Shown one piece after another: positions 1 through 7,600 of a stretch of DNA of 64,000 bases. The notes under the pieces are model-generated. The model worked only from the letters and a program-made list of their open reading frames with translations. It was not told where the DNA came from and ran no database searches. A program made the translations under genes and the position numbers. How positions within the stretch are numbered: the first letter of the stretch is position 1; the number at the start of each line of letters is the position of its first letter. Origin of the DNA: Thermobifida halotolerans (GTDB lineage: Bacteria > Actinomycetota > Actinomycetes > Streptosporangiales > Streptosporangiaceae); NCBI RefSeq assembly GCF_003574835.2, contig NZ_CP063196.1:2108001-2172000 (forward strand), in the 5' to 3' direction.

Positions 1-183
1 TTTGTTTTGGAGTATCCTAATTACTACCACATTTCTTACGATTATGACAATGAGCCGGAATTTGCTTTCTCTCCGAGTAGTGCGAGCTACGCTCTCGACC
101 TCCAGTATTTCCCGCGCGATGAGGAGCACATTCCTGACTGGCTGCGTCAGAAGCTCCGGGAGGCGGAGAGCGGCCAGGGGTAG
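1..183 (+). CDS. YezG-family immunity protein, C-terminal part (runs off window start)
   Basis: Frame 1 is open from the first base to the TAG at 181-183 and gives about 60 residues. They end in the same tail as the complete gene at 432-887, including FPRDEEHIPDWLRQKL. YezG-type (DUF600-like) proteins are cytoplasmic immunity proteins that bind and block nuclease toxin tips; that role is known for the family and inferred here. The bases after its stop (183 to about 250) recur almost unchanged after the stop of the next copy (887 to about 950), which shows tandem duplication of gene plus flank. Confidence 0.7.
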   Translation, partial: FVLEYPNYYHISYDYDNEPEFAFSPSSASYALDLQYFPRDEEHIPDWLRQKLREAESGQG

Positions 184-270
184 TCTCCGCTGTCCCGATA
201 CCGTCTCGCTGGCAGGTGCTTTTCCATCGGGCTTCCACCGCACGGGCGAGGAACGGAAGGAAGGCGACTG

Positions 271-435
271 GTGATCCACCCTTGTTGGAGCGAAGGGTGG
301 GAGCGGGTCATCCACACCATGAAGATGGTCGCCGGCCACAGTCCGGACCAGGTTGCTGTTGAACTCTCGGACGGAACAGACCGGGTGACGGCAGCCCGCT
401 ACCGTCACGATCGGCGGGGGCGGTGGAAGCCATGA
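271..435 (+). pseudogene. N-terminal fragment of another YezG-like immunity gene
   Basis: Frame 1 from a GTG at 271 reads a segment containing EGWERVIHTMKMVAGH and VELSDGTDRV. This parallels NGWERLVYAIGTVVEH and VEFPDGTSRR in the intact gene at 1475-1963. It then loses similarity and stops at 433-435, overlapping the start of the next gene. It looks like the remains of a fourth immunity copy deleted in its middle. Confidence 0.45.
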
Positions 436-887
436 ATAGAAGTATTGATCCCCTGGGGTCCGAAGAGCAAGAAGCGCTGCTCAAGGAAGTGGGCGCACTT
501 CTTGTCGGTGCTGCGCCTGACGATTGGCAAGAGATCTCACTCACCTATGTCTCCACTGTCGACAGGTCAACGATGCGGACGGAAGCGAAGAGGGGCGGCG
601 GAGCAGAGGAGAGGTTTCCCGCAAGCTCAAGCATTTTCAAAAAAATGAATGAGCTCCGATGGGGTATGTACATCCCGGGCAGAGGAACCTGGTTCTCTGC
701 CTTCTACGCGGTTGAACGACCGAACCGCTTCAGAGTCGAATACGACTACGACGGCGAACCGGCGTTCAATCTTCCTCCTGTGAGTGCGAGCTACGCTCTC
801 GACCTCCAGTATTTCCCGCGCGATGAGGAGCACATTCCTGACTGGCTGCGCCAGAAGCTCCGGGAGGCGGAGAGCGGCCAGGGGTAG
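432..887 (+). CDS. YezG-family (DUF600-like) immunity protein
   Basis: This is a 151-residue soluble protein starting at ATG 432, with a GGAAG ribosome site just upstream; a GTG at 423 is possible but badly spaced. The visible core is an N-terminal helix (EEQEALLKEVGALL), then DDWQEISL, a central MNELRWGMYIPGRGTWFS block, VEYDYDGEPAF, and the tail FPRDEEHIPDWLRQKL. Both the length and the W..GTWF and YDYD motifs suit YezG-type immunity proteins, which neutralise YeeF/LXG-type endonuclease tips. A matching nuclease tail lies directly downstream (942-1451), which supports that job. It is probably the cognate immunity gene of a lost earlier toxin. Confidence 0.75.
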   Translation: MNRSIDPLGSEEQEALLKEVGALLVGAAPDDWQEISLTYVSTVDRSTMRTEAKRGGGAEERFPASSSIFKKMNELRWGMYIPGRGTWFSAFYAVERPNRFRVEYDYDGEPAFNLPPVSASYALDLQYFPRDEEHIPDWLRQKLREAESGQG

Positions 888-941
888 TCTCCGCTGTCCC
901 GATACCGCCTCGCTGGCAGGTGCTTTTCCACCGGGCTTCCA

Positions 942-1451
942 CCGCACGGGCGCTTTCCGGAAGACGGCGAAGTACGGCAGTATGCAGACGTCAAGTGGAA
1001 TGGCGGGCATCTGATCGGTTCCAGAGAGTTCTTTGGAACCGGCGAACGCCTGAACATGGTTCCGATGCGGTACGATATTAATCAGGATCGGACACTGAGA
1101 ACAGCATTCCAGGACAGGCGAGGGGGAATTAGGGAAAGCATTGACTAGAGCTTTCGGAGTATTGAGAAGGTTTGGCAGAGTCTCCTTAAGTATAAGCTGA
1201 ACAGTGAGTACCTCGGCAGGGAAAATTACGATGATGGCACATGGGAAGACGCCCTTAGACTCAACCTGAATGATCCGAAAATCGATGTAGAGATCAAACC
1301 GATATATGATACCAGCCTGCCATCCATCCCTGACCCCAATAAGCCTGGCAAGGTGGTCCATCCTCCGCCGTCAAGAATTCAGGTAGACTGGAGAATTAAT
1401 GGCGTAGAAATGGGTGTCAAAATTTACCCCAACCTACCGCCTTTTGCTTGA
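942..1451 (+). pseudogene. Non-specific endonuclease (NS_2-like) toxin C-terminal fragment
   Basis: Frame 3 encodes a DNA/RNA non-specific nuclease tip. It shows the NGGHLIGSREFFGTG catalytic-type segment, then ERLNMVPM, and the late VEIKPIYD and VDWRINGVEM strands, as in the Endonuclease_NS_2 toxins of YeeF/LXG proteins. There is no start codon or N-terminal delivery region. One in-frame TAG interrupts it at 1146-1148; the frame is otherwise clean to the TGA at 1449-1451. Its end runs straight into the AGGAGG before the immunity gene at 1475. It is either a silent tip cassette or the tail of a toxin gene replaced upstream by duplicated immunity-gene flank. The pairing with YezG-type immunity is the known one for this nuclease family. 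Confidence 0.65.
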
Positions 1452-1474
1452 GGAGGCGAAAGAGAGAGTGAGCT

Positions 1475-1963
1475 TTGTATTCTCCTTACCTTAGAAGAGG
1501 GGAACTTGATCCCATTGAGAAGCGGGAACTCCTCAATCAGATTGGCGTGATAATAGCCGAGAAAGCTCCTAACGGGTGGGAACGGCTTGTCTACGCGATA
1601 GGGACTGTTGTTGAGCACGGAACAGTCAATCTCATCGTGGAGTTTCCGGATGGAACAAGCCGGAGATCATCTCCGCCCGCAGAAGTTCTTCCCATGATCG
1701 ACAAGCTCCGGGTGGGGATGTACCTGGAGGGCAAGGGGACCTGGTTCTCGATGGAGTACGTGATCACCCGCCCCGGGAACTACAACGTCCACTTCAACTA
1801 CGACCAGGATCCCGAGATCACCTTCCCCACCCCCCAGGGGTACACCCAGGACCTGAAGTACTTTCCCCGCGACGAGGAGCACATTCCCGACTGGCTGCGC
1901 CAGAGGCTCCGCGACGAGGCTGAGGGACGGGTGGGAATGCCGTTCTCGGAGGACGACGGCTGA
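1475..1963 (+). CDS. YezG-family immunity protein
   Basis: This gene encodes 162 residues from TTG 1475. No ATG or GTG is available in frame, and AGGAGG lies at about 1450-1456, farther away than usual, so the start is uncertain. Segments APNGWERLVY, VEFPDGTSRR, MIDKLRVGMYLEGKGTWFS and the conserved tail FPRDEEHIPDWLRQRL mark it as a paralogue of the genes at 1-183 and 432-887. The tail is extended by an acidic piece ending in SEDDG. It directly follows the nuclease tip, the usual toxin-then-immunity order, and is the most likely partner of that nuclease. Confidence 0.75.
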   Translation: MYSPYLRRGELDPIEKRELLNQIGVIIAEKAPNGWERLVYAIGTVVEHGTVNLIVEFPDGTSRRSSPPAEVLPMIDKLRVGMYLEGKGTWFSMEYVITRPGNYNVHFNYDQDPEITFPTPQGYTQDLKYFPRDEEHIPDWLRQRLRDEAEGRVGMPFSEDDG

Positions 1964-2214
1964 CTGTGAGGATGTGACGTGCAGTGGCTCCTCCGACGGG
2001 CCCGGCTGACCGACGCCGACCGACTGCCCCGTACGGGTAGCCACCGAGAGCCAACCACCGGCAGTGACACCGGGGCCGAGGACCACGAGTCCCCGACCCC
2101 GGCCCCACAGAACGTTCTCCACCGCGCGGCGAGCCTCACTCCGCTGCGCCGTCTGAACCAGCCACCAACGCAATACCCTCTGATACTGCGATCGGGCCAC
2201 GGTTCATCTCCGTC
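1964..2214. other. Gap without a recognised gene
   Basis: A minus-strand reading from 2200 down to about 1975 looks protein-like (VLRWWLVQTAQRSEARRAVE) but continues antisense through the immunity gene and has no recognisable end. It may be the 5' scrap of a gene. Confidence 0.3.
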
Positions 2215-2690
2215 GGGGCTGGGTGCGGTCGTTGCCGGAGCGGCCTGGGTGTCGGGCACTGCTCTCAGCAGTGCGCCCGGGGCCCATAACAGCTCCCCGT
2301 CCGTGCAGGTGGTGGCCGCTCCGGACAGGGAGTTGCTGTGGGTCTCAGGGGCACTGCCAGGGGCGGTGCACGACACCCGGGCCGCCCGCATCTGGCGACT
2401 CGCCGAGCGGATCCAGACCGCGAGACTGTTTGGCCTGGCCGACAAGGGCCTGTGTCGGTCTGGCCCCAGGAGCGGTGTCGTGTCCGTTCAAGGGCCGGGG
2501 CAAACCTTGGTGGAAGAAGGACGCCAACTCCGCCCACGCCACACTCCGCGCTCCTGGCGAGCGGGCCATCGCCCAGTCGAAGAACTGGCACGTCATCCGC
2601 CGGGTGCGGTGCTGCCCGCACCGCACCCGGTGACCTCGTCCGAGCGGTACTGGTCCTCCAACTCCGCAAAGCAGGATGAAAAAGGTTCAC
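2215..2690 (+). pseudogene. IS5-type (HARBI-like DDE) transposase remnant, element type A
   Basis: Three frames must be joined to recover a transposase. They are VQVVAAPDRELLWVSGALPG and VHDTRAARIW then FGLADKG, next KGRGKPWWKKDANSAH with APGERAIAQSKNW, and last DLVRAVLVLQLRKAG before the stop. These are the standard DDE_Tnp_4 landmarks. At least two frameshifts make it inactive. The 3' end abuts the Rhs fragment on the other strand at about 2690. The same terminal sequence recurs at 2990-3060 and, reversed, at 43870-43985. Confidence 0.7.
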
Positions 2691-2694
2691 CGCA

Positions 2695-2989
2695 CCCCCC
2701 GGGTCCTTCTTCATCAGCGTGTTGACCGCCGAGATGATCTCGCCACCCAACTTCTTGACCCTGGAAACCAGGCTGGCGAACTTGCCCCACCGCAACGCGT
2801 ACTTGACCGCCAGCTTGGCCAGCACCCCGCCCGGCGCGAACAACGCCATCGCCACGTGCAACGCCGTCTCACCACACGCCCCGATATCGCCCGTGGTCAG
2901 ACACTCGATGCCCGCACTGATGCCCAACTCGTCCGCGATGATCTCGACCAGTCCGATCGCGGCCGCCGCCAACTGCTGGCTGGCCCCAT
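2695..2989 (-). pseudogene. Rhs pretoxin-region fragment
   Basis: Minus-strand residues starting ASQQLAAAAIGLVEIIADEL and running through DIGACGETAL, FAPGGVLAKLAVKYALRWGK and VNTLMKKDPG are nearly identical to the region between Rhs core and HINT domain in the genes at 46644-48783 and 62008-63276. Both ends are cut off by the 3' end of the same IS5-type element (about 2690 and 2990), so neither core nor toxin tip remains. Confidence 0.75.
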
Positions 2990-3060
2990 CGGGTCGGCGA
3001 ACTCGTCCGAGCGGTACTGGTCCTTCAACACCGCGAAGCAGGATGAAAAGGGCTCAGTCT
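2990..3060 (+). mobile_element. 3'-end fragment of IS5-type element A
   Basis: The segment reads GELVRAVLVLQHREAG then stop. This is the terminal peptide of the transposase relic at 2215-2690, with the same following bases (GATGAAAA). Only the end of the element survives. Confidence 0.6.
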
Positions 3061-3115
3061 CTCAAACAACTAAAGCCCCGCTCCGCTACCTGCCCCAAGG
3101 TTTTCAGATCTCTCC

Positions 3116-3667
3116 TCAAAAAAGGAGCAGGGACAAGGCGAGGAAGACTGTTGACAGCACAGCAAGGAAAACAAGGTTGACATGTGGGAGAGTCCTGACA
3201 CTCTCCTCATATTCCTCATCCAGACACCTCCCCTTTTTCTCCCGAAGGTACCCGTTCAACGTCTCCGCACAGCGCCGGTTGGTCGGGAAACCGGCGAGCG
3301 CCCCGGCCAGCGAAGGAATAAAATTGATGCAGCCGTACCGTTCTCCCGACGCCAGAACTACCTCCAGGTACTCCCCCGCACGCGCCTCCTCCACCAACCG
3401 GATCGGAATCTCCTTCTTGGTGAAGAAATTCTTAATGAAAATTTTCCCTTCACGGATTTCGATACGAGAGAAGAAGGTTGGTTTGAGAACCAGCCAGGAG
3501 AGAACCGCAAAGATGAGTGGCAAAGCCAACCGCTCCCTGAGGCCAAGAAATCCCCCATGGTATATCACCCCCAAAAAAGCGAATAGAAAGAAAGGAAAGA
3601 CCAGGCTCGCTACAGCCGCCCCAAATGCAGCCGTCCATCGATTGCGAAGAATAATTCTTTCAACCAA
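3116..3667 (-). CDS. Membrane protein, paralogue of 41107-41697 (possible immunity protein)
   Basis: This 183-residue protein starts MVERIILRNRWTAAFG. Hydrophobic segments lie near residues 13-36 and 46-62 and at the C-terminus (about 164-183), so three membrane spans are likely. Between them is a soluble part with RIEIREGKIFIKN, IPIRLVEEA and LEVVLASGERYGCI, resembling a PH-like membrane-associated fold. A diverged paralogue sits at 41107-41697 with the same plan. The lower GC, the position among toxin debris and the duplication fit an immunity protein against a membrane- or periplasm-acting tip, but no cognate toxin is adjacent. The function is inference. Confidence 0.6.
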   Translation of the reverse strand: MVERIILRNRWTAAFGAAVASLVFPFFLFAFLGVIYHGGFLGLRERLALPLIFAVLSWLVLKPTFFSRIEIREGKIFIKNFFTKKEIPIRLVEEARAGEYLEVVLASGERYGCINFIPSLAGALAGFPTNRRCAETLNGYLREKKGRCLDEEYEESVRTLPHVNLVFLAVLSTVFLALSLLLF

Positions 3668-3729
3668 GGGGGCACCTCAATCAAATTTTAGATCCTCATC
3701 CATCAGCCAAAATGAAACAGGAACCCTAT

Positions 3730-4386
3730 TCGGCCCAAAATGGTTCTCACCACAAGACCGCGTCCACTGAAATAGAGGCTTCACGCTGGTTCCCTATTCT
3801 GCCATGTTCGGCGTTTTCCGCCTCGTGGTCACATACCTGGCCCGCCTGCTGGCCGCCCAAGCTCCCCGGTCGCGCCAGGTACTGGACGAACTCCGCGACC
3901 AGGAAAAGTTCCTGGTCGTATTGGACGGCAGGGTCTTCGCCACCACCCACTGCGCGGAATCGAACGACCGCGGCACAGACGGGGGGTACCTCCCGCGTGT
4001 GAGGGGCGGGTACTCGGCACACCAACACCGCCACGGCGCGGGCGCGCGGTTCCCTACCGATGCCGCCGGCCATCCGCTGTGAGTGTCCGAGGCCAAACCG
4101 GGGGCCATGGCTCAACCTCACCCGCGCGTCGGCACACTCTGCCGCTGCTGCGGTATGCGGCCGCACACGAAGGCCTGGTCGTGTTGACCGACGCCTGGCT
4201 ACGGCGGTGCCGAAGCCAGGCGTCCACACACCGATCCGGGCTTCCCGGGAGGTCTCCCATGCGCGTATGCACGCCGACGACCGGGCCGACAACCGACTGC
4301 TCCGAGCCTTGCGCGCGGTGAGCGAACACGTCATGGCCTTGTTGGCCGGGCGCCACACCGCCCCGCGCTGCCCCAACCTCAGCTCA
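3730..4386 (+). mobile_element. IS5-type element B, internally deleted and 3'-truncated
   Basis: The left part matches 21196 onward (GGTTCTCACCACA and the following bases), and the transposase text LLAAQAPRSRQVLDELRDQ follows. About 170 bases present in the full copies are missing between two TGCTGGCCGC repeats, as expected for deletion between direct repeats. The right end, including the inverted repeat, is missing after about 4386. The remaining reading frame is broken several times. Confidence 0.65.
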
Positions 4387-4532
4387 TCCTCTTTAGACCC
4401 GGTAAAGGAATTCAGCGACGTCCAAAAGATGCGAATCTGATACCTGTAGAGGATTAGGACCGACCACCAATAGAGTTCCGCTTGAGAACTCTTCCACAGA
4501 CAGTTCGGGCTTCCTCTAGGGCGTATGCACGA
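4387..4532. other. Short spacer with no recognised feature
   Basis: This lies between the truncated IS and the stop of the minus-strand immunity gene. It is moderately AT-rich. I see no convincing hairpin or coding frame. Confidence 0.3.
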
Positions 4533-4988
4533 TTACTCCCATGTGGCCACGAGATCGGCAGCGACAACGAGAATCGAACCACACGTGAAGGAAATCTCAT
4601 GCGACGTTCCCGACGGATGCGGAAGCACCTCATCCAACTGAAGGGCGCCTAGGCGGGGCAGCGTACCGTCCGATTCTTCAGCGTCCGTACGGAAGGATTG
4701 GACATCCGAGTAGCGAATACATAAACCACTCTCATGCTTCCACTCGTTCGGAGTCAAAATGAACTCAAGAGTTATCTGCCCTTGGTCATCAACAAGAGTC
4801 GCCTTGCCCAATTCTAGATCCTTAACGCACCGATAACCTCGGAAGTTGTAGTGATCGGGATCCGCGGCAAACGCCGCCGCACCAGGGGGAAGATCTCCGG
4901 AAAGTTGCGGGAGAACCTGCAAGTAATTTTGCGGGTCCAGGTGGTACCCGTACTGATCCTGCAACGGCTCCACATGCACGTACTTCAT
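4533..4988 (-). CDS. Putative immunity protein for the adjacent HINT-toxin
   Basis: This 151-residue acidic protein begins MKYVHVEPLQDQYGYHL. Its ATG (4988-4986) overlaps the TAA of the toxin gene by one base, so translation is coupled. The start at 4988 is preferred over one farther upstream because of that junction. It contains DHYNFRGYRCVKDLEL, ITLEFILTPNEWKHESG and HEISFTCGSILVVAADLV. It resembles small immunity proteins in composition and length, but I do not recognise the family. The toxin-immunity reading rests on order, overlap and size. Confidence 0.65.
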   Translation of the reverse strand: MKYVHVEPLQDQYGYHLDPQNYLQVLPQLSGDLPPGAAAFAADPDHYNFRGYRCVKDLELGKATLVDDQGQITLEFILTPNEWKHESGLCIRYSDVQSFRTDAEESDGTLPRLGALQLDEVLPHPSGTSHEISFTCGSILVVAADLVATWE

Positions 4989-5734
4989 TAACATCCACCA
5001 CCAGTGACACGCGGGCGCTTCCAATTGTCGCCCTTGATGTTCTCCATTACCTTGGGGCCGATGCGACCATCTCGTCTCAATTCGCCCACTGCCAGCCCTT
5101 TCAGGTTGTTGTAAACGTTCCGAGGAACATCGACGTCAGCACTCTTTCCGTGCTTTGATAACCATCCGTCACTATCAAAGATCCCAACTTCCTTACCCTT
5201 GCGGTAGACGTGAACTTCAAAATCTGTCGTACCGCCGATATCGAACCTGTCGACGCGTCCGGTGTAGTTGCTCCCGAAATTCAGAGGGTCTTTCGGACCA
5301 CGTACATGCAGAATTCCTGTGTTATGTACGAATACCGGCGTTTCGCCCACCAGCACATAGTACGTGTGCTGGTCTTGGATGGTGAGGTTGTGGACGGTGG
5401 CGGCCTGGGTCCAGGCCTGGATGGCGGTGATTTGGATCCAGGTGCCGGCCGAGGTCTGCAGCCACATTCCGGGGACCAGGTCGATGGCAGCAACCCACTG
5501 GCCGAGTTCGGGTGCCCAGAAGGGGTGTTCGTCGGTGGCGATGACGGTGTCGCCAGCCGCGGTCGGTCCGGGTGTTCCTTCTCTGTCGCCGTCCTCGTCT
5601 GCGGGTTTCTCGGTAGTGGCATCAACGGTGATCTCGACCAGGGGCTTGGCCCCCGTGCCGACAATGGTGGCCAGCATCTGGTCACCGATCTTGACGTCCT
5701 CGAGTAGTGACAGACCATCTGCCAGAGCGGAAAG
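4988..5734 (-). CDS. HINT-domain plus toxin tail of a polymorphic toxin (N-terminal part missing)
   Basis: The frame is open from 5734 (just after a TGA) to 4988; the first ATG is at 5677. Residues GLSLLEDVKIGDQMLATIVG begin a shortened HINT (Hedgehog/intein-like) domain with the TDEHPFW block and the closing HTYYVLVGETPVFVHN. Such domains cut themselves at the HN boundary to free the tip. The tip of about 110 residues follows, with GSNYTGRVDRFDIGG, FEVHVYRKGKEVGIFDSDGW and LSKHGKSADVDVP; it belongs to a toxin family I cannot name. There are no internal stops, so this tip is intact although delivery and core regions are absent. It is followed by its overlapping immunity gene. Confidence 0.7.
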   Translation of the reverse strand, partial: LSALADGLSLLEDVKIGDQMLATIVGTGAKPLVEITVDATTEKPADEDGDREGTPGPTAAGDTVIATDEHPFWAPELGQWVAAIDLVPGMWLQTSAGTWIQITAIQAWTQAATVHNLTIQDQHTYYVLVGETPVFVHNTGILHVRGPKDPLNFGSNYTGRVDRFDIGGTTDFEVHVYRKGKEVGIFDSDGWLSKHGKSADVDVPRNVYNNLKGLAVGELRRDGRIGPKVMENIKGDNWKRPRVTGGGC

Positions 5735-6079
5735 TCATACGAAAGCAGTCGCCAGGCTTATCCCACGCATACCCAGTATCTCGCGGCGCTCGTGCAGTAC
5801 CGCGCGCCCTCCGGTCTTGACCTGGGGAATCAACGAAGCGATCACCCCCTCCAGGTCCAACAGATCGGTGGGGAAGACACGTCGCCAGGGCATCACGGTC
5901 TCCTCAAACCACCAAACATCCCTACCCAACCGCCCATCCCAGGGCATTCCAGATACCTTCTCAGACCATGCTCAATAGCCAGGTGACCACCGAGACGGCC
6001 AACTCCGACGGCAACACCGCCACCCTACGCCGCCCCCATCTGCTGGCGTTGCCATCAACCACTGCCGTCACCCCACACA
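5735..6079. other. Unassigned fragment upstream of the HINT tail
   Basis: A minus-strand reading 5947-5735 (70 residues, with VWWFEETVMPWRRVFPTDLL and PQVKTGGRAVLHERREIL) looks protein-like and ends exactly where the HINT frame begins. I do not recognise it; it may be the scrap of another mobile gene joined to the toxin tail by recombination. Bases 5948-6079 show nothing. Confidence 0.3.
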
Positions 6080-6112
6080 GAAGCCCCGTCAGGACGCACC
6101 TGACGGGGCTTC
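6080..6112 (-). terminator. Strong hairpin downstream of 6127-6378
   Basis: A perfect 14-bp stem (GAAGCCCCGTCAGG at 6080-6093 against 6099-6112) has a 5-base loop. It sits 15 bases after the stop of the minus-strand gene. The tract after it is not U-rich, so it would be a GC-type actinobacterial terminator. Confidence 0.75.
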
Positions 6113-6126
6113 AAATCTGCTCCTGC

Positions 6127-6378
6127 CTACTTTGCTTCGATCATCTCCCGGGCAACCTCCATCAGCACAGCCATCAACGCTGCTGGGACGTCACCAAATT
6201 GCGGGTCGATACTGAGCACGGCAGAAGACCAGCCACCCCCTTCAGGAACAACAACTGCAGCGAAAGAAGACGACTTCCGATCACCGCTGAAGCGAAACTC
6301 GATCACTCGCTCCGCCGCAGTCACGTCCTCAAAGTCCACCACCTCAATCTCGTACTCACCGAGCCTCAGAGTGCGCAT
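6127..6378 (-). CDS. Small soluble protein, possible orphan immunity protein
   Basis: This protein has 83 residues, MRTLRLGEYEIEVVDFEDVT and on, with alternating beta strands (VIEFRFSG, FAAVVVPEGGG, AVLSIDPQFG) and a C-terminal helix (AALMAVLMEVAREMIEAK). The gene is intact, stands alone and is followed by a strong hairpin. Size, composition and placement among Rhs debris suggest an immunity protein separated from its toxin. I do not recognise the family. Confidence 0.55.
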   Translation of the reverse strand: MRTLRLGEYEIEVVDFEDVTAAERVIEFRFSGDRKSSSFAAVVVPEGGGWSSAVLSIDPQFGDVPAALMAVLMEVAREMIEAK

Positions 6379-6526
6379 CTCAACTCCTCAAACTCAGTCC
6401 AGGAATCCGGAGAATCTGCTGTCGGGTCCGAATCTAGCTCCGGACCCGTTGGGAGGGCGGCCGAAGCGGTGACGCCCTCGGTGCTTCGAGGTCACGTTTC
6501 GCCAGGGGACGGCTCTTGCTCCGGGC

Positions 6527-6880
6527 GTGGCAAACAAATCCTCCGAAGAGTACGCTGCTCCCCCACCGAACGGCGTCGCCGCGCTGCTGGGATCTTCCCG
6601 ACTGAGGCAGCGCCGCTACGGCACCATCCCACTGCGTGGGCCGGGGAGCGTGGCCACCGGGGTGCACGGGCGCGGGCCCGGGGAGTCGACGGCCCCGACC
6701 GAACTGGCGGACCTGATCAGCTCGATCGCCTCAGTCGGGGTGCTCCAGCCGGTTCTGGCCGAGGAGACCACGTCCCCGGACGATGCGCCCGCGTTGCGGT
6801 TGGTGGCGGGTGAGCGGCGGTTGCGGGCGTGCCGGTGGAGTGCGGTCAACCTGCCCGATAACTCGCACGTCTCCTCCTTC
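6527..6880 (+). pseudogene. ParB-like N-terminal fragment
   Basis: From GTG 6527 the protein has a low-complexity start, then RRYGTIPL, ELADLISSIASVGVLQPVLA and RLVAGERRLRACRW, the hallmark ParB/Srx-like domain with its GERR box. Similarity ends near NLPDNSHV (about 6865), and the remaining residues to 7012 look unrelated. ParB-like proteins act in plasmid or element partitioning. This one is a severed N-terminus with no ParA nearby. Confidence 0.6.
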
Positions 6881-6974
6881 CGGAACTGCCCTGCAGTGGG
6901 CCGTCCCTGCTTGGGGCATCTATTCGACAGATCAGTCAACTGCTGTGCGAAGCAACTCTTGGATCAAAGAGATT

Positions 6975-7383
6975 TCAGCCAGGAATTTGCCCAAGGTACC
7001 CATCGGATATAAAGCTCTCCTTGAATTCGATACCACCGGACTCCTCGAAATAAAGGAGGACCTTCCTCAACTCTCCGCACCCAGCCTTCGGAGGAGCACC
7101 AAAGGCAAGATAGGACTCGAATACGTCTATTTTCTCACAGGAGCAGCCGAACTGCGAGAGAACTGCTTCCAGGGAACCCTCCACACCTTCGTCCCTTAAG
7201 ATGACGTGGACAGTGGACCACCCCGACCGCTGGACGGACCTCTTCGAGGACAAATTCTCTCCAATCATCGTCGGGAAAAACGCGAACCAGGCCCATGAAC
7301 GCGACACCGGAGACAAAGAACGGAACATTCAGGACTTTGGAAACAACCCTGACTTCCGTCTTCTCAAGCCACATCCTCTCCAC
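6975..7383 (-). pseudogene. Frameshifted small protein, possible immunity gene
   Basis: Two overlapping minus-strand frames join near 7215. The first begins MERMWLEKTEVRVVSKVLN and reaches WREFVLEEVRPAVGVV; the second continues VHVILRDEGVEGSLEAVL, VFESYLAFGAPPKAG and LLYFEESGGIEFKES. Joined, they give a small protein of about 130-140 residues with one frameshift. It is AT-richer than its surroundings and lies between a ParB scrap and an IS630, like other orphan immunity-like genes here. Confidence 0.45.
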
Positions 7384-7600
7384 TGAAAAAAAGGGGGCAA
7401 GTTCTCATGCTCACCGGGGAAGCCAAAGACGGCAAGCATTTTCTTTCCATTCCCCAAGGCCACTCCTCCGACAAGCTTCGAGAACACCTCACCAAAGACT
7501 CTCGAAGCGATTCGTCCATTGCTCTAGAGTTTTGCCAGACTAATCTATGGCACCTACGGCATGCACCATCACCATTGCCAGGAATCTCTTCACCCACTTG
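7384..7600. other. No recognised feature
   Basis: Short frames exist on both strands (for example plus 7407-7604), but none has a convincing ribosome site or familiar sequence. Confidence 0.25.

Noticed and set aside
6080-6112. Hairpin considered as an IS end or attachment core
   Set aside because: Single copy, tight behind a stop codon and with a terminator-like stem; a terminator explains it better.
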